Below, one piece after another: positions 51,271 through 59,214 of a stretch of DNA of 64,000 nt. The notes beneath the pieces were generated by a model. That model searched no databases. It saw only the letters and a list, made by a program, of their open reading frames with translations, and was not told the origin of the DNA. The stretch lies in contig NZ_JAANCO010000001.1 of assembly GCF_011326725.1 (NCBI RefSeq), positions 496,001-560,000 on the forward strand, written 5' to 3'. The translations under genes and the position numbers were made by a program. Source of the DNA: Microbacterium excoecariae (GTDB taxonomy: Bacteria > Actinomycetota > Actinomycetes > Actinomycetales > Microbacteriaceae). The stretch's first letter is position 1. Each line of letters starts with the position of its first letter.

Positions 51271-52098
51271 ATGACCGATCCCGTGCTGCAGATCTCCGGC
51301 GCCGGGCTGCGGCTGCGCGGGCGCGACCTGTGGCAGGGCCTCGACCTCGAGGTGCAGCCCGGCGAGTTCGTCGCGGTGCTCGGGCCGAGCGGATCCGGCA
51401 AGACGACGCTCCTGCGCTCCATCCTCGGCCTACAGCAGCTGAGCGCGGGGCGGATCCGCGTGGCGGGCGCCCCGGTCCGCCGCGGCAACCGCCGCGTCGG
51501 GTACATCCCGCAGCAGCGCCCGTTCCCGCTCGGCACGAACATGCGCGCAAAGGACCTCGTCGCGCTCGGCATGAACGGGACGCGCTTCGGCCTCCCCGTC
51601 CCGCGCCGCGGCGACGCCGCGCGGGTGGCGGAGCTCCTCCGGGCTGTTGGCGCGGACCGTTTCGCGGACGACGCCGTCGGGGCGCTCTCCGGCGGCGAGC
51701 AGCAGCGGCTCCGGGTCGGGCAGGCGCTCGTGGACAACCCGCAGCTGCTGCTCTGCGACGAGCCGCTGTCGAGCCTCGACCTCGCCAACCAGCGCGCCGT
51801 GACCCAGATCATCGACCGCGAGCGCCGCGAGCGCGGGGCCGGCGTGCTGTTCGTCACCCACGACGTCAACCCGATCCTCGGCGTCGTCGACCGGATCCTC
51901 TACATCGCGGGCGGGCGCTTCCGGCTGGGGAGCCCGGACGAGGTGCTCCGCAGCGAGGTGCTCACCGAGCTGTACGGCGCGCCGGTCGAGGTGATCCGCG
52001 CCGCGGGCCGCCTGCTCGTGGCGGGGATCCCCGACGCCGAGCCCCACCACCCGCATCACGAACACGATCACGACGAGGACGAGGCGGGGGTGTTCTGA
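51271..52098 (+). CDS. znuC: Zinc ABC transporter ATP-binding protein with His-rich tail
   Basis: 275 residues. Walker A GPSGSGKTT near residue 36, signature LSGGEQQRL, Walker B LLCDEPLSSLD and switch His FVTHDVN are intact. The last 25 residues are His/Asp/Glu-rich (EPHHPHHEHDHDEDE), an unusual addition for an ABC ATPase that could bind zinc on the cytoplasmic side. Overlaps the permease start by one base (TGATG). Confidence 0.9.
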   Translation: MTDPVLQISGAGLRLRGRDLWQGLDLEVQPGEFVAVLGPSGSGKTTLLRSILGLQQLSAGRIRVAGAPVRRGNRRVGYIPQQRPFPLGTNMRAKDLVALGMNGTRFGLPVPRRGDAARVAELLRAVGADRFADDAVGALSGGEQQRLRVGQALVDNPQLLLCDEPLSSLDLANQRAVTQIIDRERRERGAGVLFVTHDVNPILGVVDRILYIAGGRFRLGSPDEVLRSEVLTELYGAPVEVIRAAGRLLVAGIPDAEPHHPHHEHDHDEDEAGVF

Positions 52099-52988
52099 TG
52101 AGCTGGTCGGACGTGTTCTCGTTCGAGGACTACGGCGCGCTCCTCGCGCTTATGACGAACTCGCTCATCGCGGGCGCCGCCCTCGGCATCGTCGGCGGGC
52201 TCATCGGCGTGTTCGTCATGCAGCGCGACATGGCGTTCGCGGTGCACGGCATCAGCGAGCTCTCCTTCGCGGGCGCGGCCGCGGCGCTACTGTTCGGCGG
52301 ATCCGTCGTCGTCGGGTCGCTGGGCGGCGCGCTCGTCGCGGCGCTCCTCATCGGCGTCCTCGGATCCCGTGCGCGCGATCGCAACTCGATCGTCGGCGTG
52401 CTCATGCCGTTCGGCCTCGGGCTCGGGATCCTCTTCCTCTCCCTGTACAGCGGGCGCTCGGCCAACCGCTTCGGCCTGCTCACGGGCCAGATCGTGTCGG
52501 TGTCGAACCCCGACCTCGGCTGGCTCGTGCTCATCAGCGCCTTCGTGCTCGTCGGCCTCATCGTCGTGTGGAACCCGCTGCGCTTCGAGTCGCTCGACCC
52601 GCAGGCCGCGGAGGCGCGCGGCGTGCCGACCCGCGGGCTCAGCATCGTCTTCATGATCCTGCTCGGCGCGATCGTCGCGGCCGCCGTTCACATCATCGGC
52701 GCGCTCCTCGTGATGGCGCTGCTCGTCACGCCCGCGGCGGCGGCCATGCGCGTGAGCAACAGCCCCCTCGTCGTGCCGCTCCTCTCGGCCGGCTTCGGCC
52801 TCGTCTCGGCGGTCGGCGGGATCCTCCTGGCGATCGCGGGGACGCTCCCCGTGAGCCCGTACATCACGACGATCTCTTTCGCGATCTACCTCGTGTGCCG
52901 CCTCGTGGCCCTGCGCCGCGAGCGCGCCCTGCGGATCCGGCACGAGGACCGGGGCGCGCACACCGTGCCCGCGGGCGCGGCGAAGTAG
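52098..52988 (+). CDS. znuB: Zinc ABC transporter permease
   Basis: 296 residues from ATG 52098. Eight membrane helices of the ABC-3 family; GVFVMQRDMAFAVHGISELS is the family loop that meets the ATPase. It brings zinc from ZnuA into the cell. The zur promoter lies inside its last codons. Confidence 0.9.
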   Translation: MSWSDVFSFEDYGALLALMTNSLIAGAALGIVGGLIGVFVMQRDMAFAVHGISELSFAGAAAALLFGGSVVVGSLGGALVAALLIGVLGSRARDRNSIVGVLMPFGLGLGILFLSLYSGRSANRFGLLTGQIVSVSNPDLGWLVLISAFVLVGLIVVWNPLRFESLDPQAAEARGVPTRGLSIVFMILLGAIVAAAVHIIGALLVMALLVTPAAAAMRVSNSPLVVPLLSAGFGLVSAVGGILLAIAGTLPVSPYITTISFAIYLVCRLVALRRERALRIRHEDRGAHTVPAGAAK

Positions 52989-52991
52989 GCT
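52986..52991 (+). promoter_or_regulatory. -10 element of leaderless zur promoter
   Basis: TAGGCT overlaps the znuB stop and ends 6 nt before the ATG at 52998. Confidence 0.5.
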
Positions 52992-52997
52992 CGGGGC

Positions 52998-53390
52998 ATG
53001 GCTCAGCGCAACACGTGGCAGCGAGAGCGCGTCCGCGAGGCGCTCTCCGAGAGCGACGGCTTCGTCAGCGCCCAGGACCTGCACGCCCTGATCCGCGACG
53101 ACACCGGCATCGGCCTGGCGACCGTGTACCGCGCGCTCGCGGGCCTCGCGAAGTCGGGCGAGGCCGACAGCCTGCAGAGCCCCGACGGCGAGAGCCTCTA
53201 CCGGGCCTGCGCGACGAGCGGTCACCACCACCACCTCATCTGCCGCCGGTGCGGCCGCACGGTCGAGATCGAGGCGACGGCGGTCGAGCGCTGGGCGCGC
53301 GAGACGGCGTCGACCCACGGGTTCACCGACGCCGAGCATGTCGTCGACATCTTCGGCGTCTGCGCGGAGTGCGCCGCGAAGAGCGGCTGA
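52998..53390 (+). CDS. zur: Fur-family zinc uptake regulator
   Basis: 130 residues. Fur winged helix (SAQDLHALIRDDTGIGLATV then YRALAGLAKSGEAD), the His cluster GHHHHLICRRCGRTVEIE near residues 74-91 and the second structural-zinc pair CAECAAKSG at the end. Position behind znuACB and four matching boxes in the window identify it as Zur rather than Fur or PerR. It represses the zinc importers, the L36 paralog and the COG0523-like gene when zinc is plentiful. Confidence 0.9.
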   Translation: MAQRNTWQRERVREALSESDGFVSAQDLHALIRDDTGIGLATVYRALAGLAKSGEADSLQSPDGESLYRACATSGHHHHLICRRCGRTVEIEATAVERWARETASTHGFTDAEHVVDIFGVCAECAAKSG

Positions 53391-53397
53391 CCGGCCC

Positions 53398-54441
53398 ATG
53401 GCACACGCGCCCGCCCCTCCCCGCCGGCCGGACGCCCCGCAGGGCGCGGACCGCGGCACGCGCGGCCGCGCGCTGACGCTCGTCGGCATCGGCGCCGCGG
53501 CGATCGCGGCGCTGTTCGCGGTCGATGCCTTCCTGCCGGGGATCTTCGCGGATCCGCTCCCCACGCGCGCGCAGGACGGGCTCACGCTCGCGCTGAGCGT
53601 GCTGATCGAGGCGCTGCCGTTCGTCGCGCTGGGCGTGATCCTGTCGATCGTCATCCAGGTCTGGGTGCCCGCGGACGTGATCCACCGCCTCCTGCCGCGG
53701 CGCGCGTGGCCCCGGCGCATGGTGCTCGCGGCGGTCGGCATGCTCATCCCCGTCTGCGAGTGCGGCAACGTGCCATTCGCGCGCGGGCTCATGATGCGCG
53801 GGCTCACCCCCGCGGACACCCTCGGGTTCCTCGTCGCGGCCCCCATCGTCAACCCCATCGTCATCATCACGACGCACCAGGCGTTCGGGTTCGACAGCGG
53901 CATCCTCGTCGCGCGCCTCGCGGGCGGCTATGCGGTCGCGCTCCTCATCGCGTGGCTGTACAGCCGCCACCCGGATCCGCAGGCCATGCTGACGGACCGC
54001 TTCCAGCTCGCGTGCGAGGTCTCCGCCGACGCGGCCGGTTCGCGCGCCCGCCGCACGCTCGCGCAGTTCGTCGTGGAGCTGCGGGCGGTCATGCCCGCGC
54101 TCGTGATCGGATCCGCCATCGCCGGCGCCGTCCAGGTGCTCATCCCGCGCAGCGCGCTCGTGGCGATCGGCTCGAACCCCGTGCTCTCGATCGTCGCGAT
54201 GATCCTCCTGGCCATGACGGTCGCGATCTGCTCGAACGTCGACAGCTTTTTCGCGCTGTCGTTCGCCTCGACGTTCACGACCGGATCGCTCGTCGCGTTC
54301 CTCATCGTCGGGCCCATCGTCGACGTGAAGATGATCGCGCTGCTGCGCACGACGTTCACGGGCCGCGTCATCGCGGGGATCGTGACCGTCGTGCTGCTGT
54401 TCGCCTTCGCGCTCGGGACGGTGATGAACCTTGTTCTCTGA
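53398..54441 (+). CDS. YraQ/YcgR-type permease (COG0701)
   Basis: 347 residues from ATG 53398, 7 bp after zur, with eight or nine membrane helices. VCECGNVPFARGLMMRG near residue 120 and APIVNPIVIITTHQAFG near 150 are the duplicated core motifs of the COG0701 permeases; the last helix region repeats VGPIVDVKMIALL. Members beside zur are thought to take part in metal transport with a TIGR03943 partner, encoded next. Arsenic-type ArsP permeases belong to the same superfamily. Confidence 0.82.
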   Translation: MAHAPAPPRRPDAPQGADRGTRGRALTLVGIGAAAIAALFAVDAFLPGIFADPLPTRAQDGLTLALSVLIEALPFVALGVILSIVIQVWVPADVIHRLLPRRAWPRRMVLAAVGMLIPVCECGNVPFARGLMMRGLTPADTLGFLVAAPIVNPIVIITTHQAFGFDSGILVARLAGGYAVALLIAWLYSRHPDPQAMLTDRFQLACEVSADAAGSRARRTLAQFVVELRAVMPALVIGSAIAGAVQVLIPRSALVAIGSNPVLSIVAMILLAMTVAICSNVDSFFALSFASTFTTGSLVAFLIVGPIVDVKMIALLRTTFTGRVIAGIVTVVLLFAFALGTVMNLVL

Positions 54442-55180
54442 CCTCGCGAACCGCTGGCTCGGCGTCGGGCTCGCGGCCGTCCTCGCCGTCGTGACGCTGG
54501 GGCTGACGGTCACGGGCCGGCTGCAGCTGTACATCAACCCCTCGCAGGCCTGGTTCGCCGTGGGCATGTCGGTCCTCCTCCTCGCGGGCGCGGCGCTGTC
54601 CTTCGCGCTGCCGCTCGGCGCTGAGCGCGACGACCACGGCCACGACCACGCGCACGACGGGGCCGACGGCGCCCCGGCCGCGGTGATCGCCGCGACGGTC
54701 GGGGGCGTGCTCGCCTCGGGCGTCGCGGTCGCGGCGCTCGTGCTCCCGCCCGCGACCCTGTCGGCCGAGCTCGCAATGGAGCGCGATACCGGGGCGCCCG
54801 TGCTGTTCGCGGGCGCCGACGAGGTGCAGCTCGGCGTCGTCGACACGGCGGACTTCGGCGTCGGGGACTGGTCGGCCGTGTTCGCCACGGCGACGAGCCC
54901 CGAGCGGTACGCGGGCGAGACGGTCCGGCTGACGGGCTTCGTCACCCCCGCGGATGACGGATCCGTGCAGCTGAGCCGGCTCGTCATCACCCACTGCGTG
55001 ATCGACGCGCAGTCGGCCGTGCTTCCCGTCGCCGACGGCGCAGGGCTCCCGGCCGATCTCGCGACGGGGGAGTGGATCGAGCTCGTCGGCGACGTCGCCG
55101 TCGACGACGCGGGCGGTCTCGTGATCGAGGCGGCCTCGGTAACGCGCGTGGACGAGCCCGAGGATCCGTATGAGTACTGA
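54431..55180 (+). CDS. TIGR03943-family permease partner protein
   Basis: 249 residues. TTG at 54431 is the only start that keeps the first helix, overlapping the permease by 11 bases. Two N-terminal membrane helices, a His/Asp-rich loop (DDHGHDHAHDG, near residue 67), a third helix near 90, then an extracytoplasmic domain with VRLTGFVTPADDG and THCVIDAQS. This matches the YcgQ/TIGR03943 proteins paired with COG0701 permeases. The His loop suggests metal binding. Confidence 0.8.
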   Translation: MFSDLANRWLGVGLAAVLAVVTLGLTVTGRLQLYINPSQAWFAVGMSVLLLAGAALSFALPLGAERDDHGHDHAHDGADGAPAAVIAATVGGVLASGVAVAALVLPPATLSAELAMERDTGAPVLFAGADEVQLGVVDTADFGVGDWSAVFATATSPERYAGETVRLTGFVTPADDGSVQLSRLVITHCVIDAQSAVLPVADGAGLPADLATGEWIELVGDVAVDDAGGLVIEAASVTRVDEPEDPYEY

Positions 55181-56606
55181 CTCGCGCCGGGCTCGGCGCC
55201 GCCGGCGCGGTCGCGGGCGGTTCGCGGCCGCGTTCGCGGTCGTCGTCGCCGCGCTGGCCGTGATCGGCGGCGCGGGCGCGGCGGTCGGGCTGTCGCAGGG
55301 GCCGCGCGTGACGAGCGTCCAGGCCGACCCCGCGGCCGCGATCGGGCAGTCGGGGAGCCGCGTCATCTTCACCGCGAACCAGTCGCTGTCCGCGATCGAC
55401 CCCGCGCAGGTGAACGTCGAGCCCGAGGCCGACTTCACGGTCGACGCGGCGGGCCGCACGGTCGGCGTGCGCTTCCCCGCGGCGCTCGACGCGGCCACGC
55501 GCTACACGATCACGGTGTCCGGCGTGACGGGCGTCGGCGGCGGCCCGTCGGCCGACCTGACGACGACGTTCGAGACGCCGCGCGCGGAGGTCCTCACCCT
55601 CGAGCGCGACCCCGACGGCGACGACGTCATCGCGTCGCGCGCCGTCGGATCCGACGCGGATCCCGTCGCCGTGCTCCGCGCCGAGCAGATCGACGACTTT
55701 CGCGCGACGAGCCGCTACCTCGTCGCGAGCGTCGTGGAGGAGGGCGAGACGCGCGTGTTCGTCCTCGACCGGGCGGATCCGGGCGCGGATCCCGTCCCGC
55801 TCGAGCTCCCGGGCGACGGGTACGTGCAGGCGCTGCAGGTGTCCGAGCAGGACCAGCTCGTGGGCTTCACCTTCACCGACGGCGACGTCAGCGCGGAGTC
55901 GGGCCGCGTCAGCGTGCTGTTCACGGGATCCCTGCGGGACGCGGCCGAGACCTCCGACGCGGGGCTCAAGCCCGTGGAAGTCGGGGGCGAGGAGCCGAGC
56001 ATCGACACCTGGCGGTTCGTGCCCGAGACCTCCTCGCTGCTGTTCAACGACTTCGACGGCGACCTCACGCTCGTGGACCGCACGACGAATGCGGATCCGA
56101 CGACCTTCGGCGTCGCGCTCCTCATCGAGGGCGTCGCGCGCTCGACCTACACGGCCCTCGTCGGGCTCGCCGATGGGCGGCTCGTCGAGCTCGACCTCGC
56201 CTCCGGCGAGCAGACGGACCTCGACGACGTCGACCTGGGGCTTTCGGGCGAGAGCCTCCTCAGCCAGATCATCCCGACCGCCGACGGCGGGACGCTCCGC
56301 GCCTACGCCGAGCTCGTCGACGGCCTCCCCACGGACGTCCACGTCGTCCAGGTCGACGCCGACGGCGCCGCGACCGACGTCGCGACCGTGGCGCAGGGCG
56401 ACGCGCTTCTCGGCGTCTGCTCGTCGCCGAGCGCGCAGTACGCGGCCGTGCAGGTCGCGCCGGACGTCGCAGGCAACCCGTACGACGACGCGCCGCAGCC
56501 GCTCCCCGAGACCGTCGAGACGCGGATCTATGACGCCGCGTCGGGCGAGGAAGTCGACGTGCTGCCCGGATTCGACCCGAGCTGGTGCGAGGTCGGCCCG
56601 TGGTGA
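55170..56606 (+). CDS. Membrane-anchored Ig-like / beta-propeller-type protein
   Basis: 478 residues from ATG 55170, overlapping the previous gene by 11 bases. A very basic start (RRARRRRRGRGR) and one membrane helix (residues about 18-42) place the rest outside. Residues about 48-130 resemble an SbsA Ig-like domain (RYTITVSGVTGVGGGPS). The remainder is beta-strand-rich repeats of propeller style, including LVELDLASGEQTDLDD. Family not named with certainty. Its place at the end of the zinc gene block suggests, but does not prove, a role in envelope metal handling. Confidence 0.6.
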   Translation: MSTDSRRARRRRRGRGRFAAAFAVVVAALAVIGGAGAAVGLSQGPRVTSVQADPAAAIGQSGSRVIFTANQSLSAIDPAQVNVEPEADFTVDAAGRTVGVRFPAALDAATRYTITVSGVTGVGGGPSADLTTTFETPRAEVLTLERDPDGDDVIASRAVGSDADPVAVLRAEQIDDFRATSRYLVASVVEEGETRVFVLDRADPGADPVPLELPGDGYVQALQVSEQDQLVGFTFTDGDVSAESGRVSVLFTGSLRDAAETSDAGLKPVEVGGEEPSIDTWRFVPETSSLLFNDFDGDLTLVDRTTNADPTTFGVALLIEGVARSTYTALVGLADGRLVELDLASGEQTDLDDVDLGLSGESLLSQIIPTADGGTLRAYAELVDGLPTDVHVVQVDADGAATDVATVAQGDALLGVCSSPSAQYAAVQVAPDVAGNPYDDAPQPLPETVETRIYDAASGEEVDVLPGFDPSWCEVGPW

Positions 56607-56712
56607 GGAATCTGCGGGGAGCTCCCTGAGAGCGGGAACACCGGCCCGCACCAGGGCGTTGTCCCCGCCGCGGCCGGGCACCCCCGACCACCGCGAGAGA
56701 AAGGCACCACCC

Positions 56713-57690
56713 ATGCGCGCACTCCTGCACGAGACCTTCGGCGAGGCCGTCGACGTCCTCCAGACCCGCGAGGTCCCGCTCCCCGAGCCCGGCCCGGGAC
56801 AGGCGCGGATCCGCGTCGTGCTGTCGCCGATCCACAACCACGACCTGTGGACGATCCGCGGGACGTACGGGTATCGGCCCGAGCTGCCCGCGCGCGCCGG
56901 CACGGAGGCCCTGGGGGTCGTCGACGCTCTCGGAGATGGCGTGACGGGGCTGCGCGTCGGCCAGCGCGTCGCGACTGGCGGCACGTTCGGCGTCTGGGCC
57001 GAGTACGCCCTGGCCGACGCGGCCGGACTCGTGCCGGTGCCGGACGCGATCGGCGACGAGACCGCCGCCCAGCTCATCGCGATGCCCTTCAGCGCCCTGA
57101 GCCTCCTCGACTTCCTCGACGTCCGTCCCGGGGAGTGGATCGCCCAGAACACGGCCAACGGCGCGGTCGGCCGGCTCGTGGCGCAGTTCGCGGCCTCCCG
57201 CGGGGTCCGCGTCCTCGGGCTCGTGCGCCGCGACGCGGGCGTCGACGAGCTCCGCGCCGCGGGCATCGAGGACGTCGTCTCGACCGCGCAGCCCGACTGG
57301 CGCGAGCGCGCCGAGCGGATCCTTGACGGATCCGCTCCCCGCGCCGCCGTGGACTCGGTGGGCGGCCGCGCGGCGGGGGACCTGCTCGCGCTGCTCGGCG
57401 AGGGCGGCACGCTCGTGTCGTTCGGCGCCATGGGCGACGGGCGCCTCGACGTCTCGTCGGGCGACCTCATCTTCAAGCAGGCGACGCTCAAGGGCTTCTG
57501 GGGGAGCCGCGTGAGCGCGACGATGGATCCCGAGACCCGGGCGCGCCTGTTCGCGGAGCTCTTCGAGCGGGTCGGATCCGGCGAGGTGCCGCTCCCCGTC
57601 CACGGCGTCTTCTCGCTTGAGGACGCGCGCGCCGCGGCGGCCGCCAGCGCCGAGCCCGGCCGCGAGGGCAAGGTGCTCCTGCGGCCGTGA
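56713..57690 (+). CDS. Zinc-type alcohol dehydrogenase-like quinone oxidoreductase
   Basis: 325 residues from ATG 56713. Medium-chain dehydrogenase without the zinc ligands: N-terminal GroES-like fold (RIRVVLSPIHNHDLWTIRG), a Rossmann-like ANGAVGRLVAQFAASRG near residue 155 (cofactor loop AxGxxG with Asn) and VSFGAMGDG near 240. Similar to NADPH:quinone reductases and enoyl reductases. Substrate unknown. Independent gene between the zinc block and ribosomal proteins. Confidence 0.85.
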   Translation: MRALLHETFGEAVDVLQTREVPLPEPGPGQARIRVVLSPIHNHDLWTIRGTYGYRPELPARAGTEALGVVDALGDGVTGLRVGQRVATGGTFGVWAEYALADAAGLVPVPDAIGDETAAQLIAMPFSALSLLDFLDVRPGEWIAQNTANGAVGRLVAQFAASRGVRVLGLVRRDAGVDELRAAGIEDVVSTAQPDWRERAERILDGSAPRAAVDSVGGRAAGDLLALLGEGGTLVSFGAMGDGRLDVSSGDLIFKQATLKGFWGSRVSATMDPETRARLFAELFERVGSGEVPLPVHGVFSLEDARAAAAASAEPGREGKVLLRP

Positions 57691-57704
57691 CACGCCCGGT
57701 GTGC

Positions 57705-57710
57705 TAGGAT
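57705..57710 (+). promoter_or_regulatory. -10 element of rpmB-rpmG-rpsN operon
   Basis: TAGGAT followed by a T-rich CTTTGTTT. Predicted start near 57717 gives a leader of about 138 nt, much longer than most here. Confidence 0.55.
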
Positions 57711-57813
57711 CTTTGTTTGGCTGTGCGCACTCCTGCGCGCAGTTCGTGCAGTCGCTTCCCGAACACAGCCCGGAAACGGGCGGGGCGCGGTCTGCGCAGG
57801 CAAGAGATCTTGG

Positions 57814-57833
57814 GTGATCCGTTCTCGGATCAC
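57814..57833 (+). promoter_or_regulatory. Hairpin in the rpmB leader
   Basis: Perfect 8-bp stem GTGATCCG / CGGATCAC around TTCT, 21 nt before the rpmB start and just upstream of GAAGGAGAG. It may affect translation initiation. Confidence 0.5.
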
Positions 57834-57854
57834 GGTATTGAAGGAGAGTGAACC

Positions 57855-58091
57855 ATGGCTGCTGTGTGCCAGGTGACGGGAGCCACCCCCGGCTTCGGTC
57901 ACAACGTCTCGCACTCGCACCGTCGCACCAAGCGTCGGTTCGACCCGAACGTGCAGAAGAAGACGTACTACGTTCCGTCGCTGGGCCGCAAGGTCACGCT
58001 GACGGTTTCCGCTAAGGGCATCAAGGTCATTGACGCCCGCGGCATCGAGTCGGTCGTGAAGGACCTGCTCGCGAAGGGTGTGAAGCTCTGA
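57855..58091 (+). CDS. rpmB: Ribosomal protein L28, zinc-free type
   Basis: 78 residues behind [27 protein letters not shown] is the family start; the single Cys shows that the zinc-ribbon pairs of C-plus L28 are absent. Overlaps rpmG by one base (TGATG). No Zur box is seen upstream, so this set is likely the housekeeping one. Confidence 0.93.
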   Translation: MAAVCQVTGATPGFGHNVSHSHRRTKRRFDPNVQKKTYYVPSLGRKVTLTVSAKGIKVIDARGIESVVKDLLAKGVKL

Positions 58092-58261
58092 TGGCGAAGA
58101 AGGCTCAGGACGTACGTCCGATCATCAAGCTGCGTTCGACCGCGGGCACGGGGTACACCTACGTGACCAAGAAGAACCGGCGCAACAACCCCGACCGCCT
58201 CGTGCTGAAGAAGTACGACCCGGTGGTTCGCAAGCACGTCGACTTCCGCGAGGAGCGTTAA
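58091..58261 (+). CDS. rpmG: Ribosomal protein L33, zinc-free type
   Basis: 56 residues, [19 protein letters not shown] at the start and DFREER at the end. The four zinc Cys of C-plus L33 are missing. Starts at the ATG that overlaps the rpmB stop and ends two bases before rpsN. Confidence 0.93.
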   Translation: MAKKAQDVRPIIKLRSTAGTGYTYVTKKNRRNNPDRLVLKKYDPVVRKHVDFREER

Positions 58262-58263
58262 TC

Positions 58264-58569
58264 ATGGCGAAGAAGAGCAAGATCGCGCGCAACGAGCAGC
58301 GCAAGGAGATCGTGGCGCGCTACGCCGAGAAGCGCCTCGAGCTGAAGAAGACGCTCGTCAACCCGAACGCGTCCGACGAGGAGCGCGAGGCCGCGCGCGT
58401 GGGCCTGCAGAAGCTGCCCCGCAACGCGTCGCCCGTCCGCGTCCGCTCGCGCGACGTCATCGACGGTCGCCCCCGCGGTGTCCTCACGAAGTACGGCATC
58501 TCGCGTGTCCGCTTCCGTGACATGGCGCACCGCGGCGAGCTGCCCGGCATCACCAAGTCGAGCTGGTAA
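58264..58569 (+). CDS. rpsN: Ribosomal protein S14, zinc-free type
   Basis: 101 residues, the long C-minus S14 with [15 protein letters not shown] and [15 protein letters not shown]. The C-x2-C zinc motif is absent. Third gene of the operon, ended by a strong hairpin. Confidence 0.93.
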   Translation: MAKKSKIARNEQRKEIVARYAEKRLELKKTLVNPNASDEEREAARVGLQKLPRNASPVRVRSRDVIDGRPRGVLTKYGISRVRFRDMAHRGELPGITKSSW

Positions 58570-58583
58570 GCACGACTCTCGCT

Positions 58584-58618
58584 CAGGGCGGGATCCCCAT
58601 ACCGGGGGTCCCGCCCTG
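58584..58618 (+). terminator. Hairpin terminator after rpsN
   Basis: 15-bp stem with one U-G pair (CAGGGCGGGATCCCC against GGGGGTCCCGCCCTG) and a 5-nt loop. No U tract follows, common for terminators in high-GC actinobacteria. Confidence 0.75.
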
Positions 58619-58691
58619 TCGCGTGTGCAGGGGGATCCGGCAGTCACACGTGCCACACGAGCCCCGCGCGCGGGCGACACGCCGTGTCGAA

Positions 58692-58765
58692 TCGCCCGAA
58701 TCCCGCGGAAATACGCGGAAATCGGGCGAGCCGCGTTAGTTTTGTGCTCGGTCGCACGACCGAGC
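58692..58765 (+). promoter_or_regulatory. HU promoter region with two inverted repeats
   Basis: A 16-bp inverted repeat with two mismatches (58692-58707 / 58714-58729, outer part TCGCCCGA / TCGGGCGA), then -10 TAGTTT at 58737-58742, then a perfect 9-bp stem GCTCGGTCG / CGACCGAGC at 58746-58765 at the expected 5' end of the mRNA. The rest of the 259-bp gap between rpsN and the HU gene shows nothing else beyond the rpsN terminator. Confidence 0.5.
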
Positions 58766-58828
58766 CGGGGGTTCACGCTCTCGGTCCAACGATTCGTCAC
58801 GGCGCGTCCGCGCCGATGGAGGAAGACA

Positions 58829-59116
58829 ATGGCCGACAAGAACATCACCAAGACCGAGCTCGTCGCGAGCATCGCGAGCGCGACCGGCCAGAGCCAGGCC
58901 ACCGTCTCCGGTGTCCTCGACTCGCTCTTCACGACCGTCTCCGAGGCCGTCGCCAAGGGCTCGAAGGTCTCGATCCCCGGCTGGATCGCGTTCGAGCAGG
59001 TCGACACGGCCGCGCGCACGGGCCGCAACCCGCAGACCGGTGCCGAGATCGCCATCCCGGCCGGCAAGCGCGTCAAGGTGACCGCGGGCTCGAAGCTCAA
59101 GGCTGCCGTCAAGTAA
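58829..59116 (+). CDS. hup: HU-family DNA-binding protein
   Basis: 95 residues behind GGAGGA. Complete HU fold without a Lys-rich tail: ITKTELVASIASATGQSQ, then the beta-arm signature GRNPQTGAEIAIPAGKRVKV. Bends and compacts DNA as a dimer. It differs from mycobacterial and streptomycete HupB by lacking the long basic C-terminus. A leader of about 80 nt with a stable 5' hairpin precedes it. Confidence 0.93.
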   Translation: MADKNITKTELVASIASATGQSQATVSGVLDSLFTTVSEAVAKGSKVSIPGWIAFEQVDTAARTGRNPQTGAEIAIPAGKRVKVTAGSKLKAAVK

Positions 59117-59201
59117 GACGACGACGTCTCGCGACGCGGGCGCCACCCTCCGGGGCGGCGCCCGCGTCGCGTTCTCGGAGAGACGCCCAGGCGCCGCGAA
59201 C

Positions 59202-59207
59202 TAGGAT
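59202..59207 (+). promoter_or_regulatory. -10 element of leaderless copD-ctaG promoter
   Basis: TAGGAT, 7 nt before the GTG at 59215. Confidence 0.5.
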
Positions 59208-59214
59208 CGGTCGC

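Noticed and set aside
56607-56712. Possible TPP-riboswitch-like leader (CCTGAGAGCGGG) before the quinone oxidoreductase
   Set aside because: Only a CTGAGAG core is seen; the second conserved half (ACCTGATC...) is absent and the downstream gene has no thiamine link.
57855-58569. Placing rpmB-rpmG-rpsN in the Zur regulon because they are zinc-free forms
   Set aside because: No sequence like the four Zur boxes is found upstream, and the layout suits the sole housekeeping copies.
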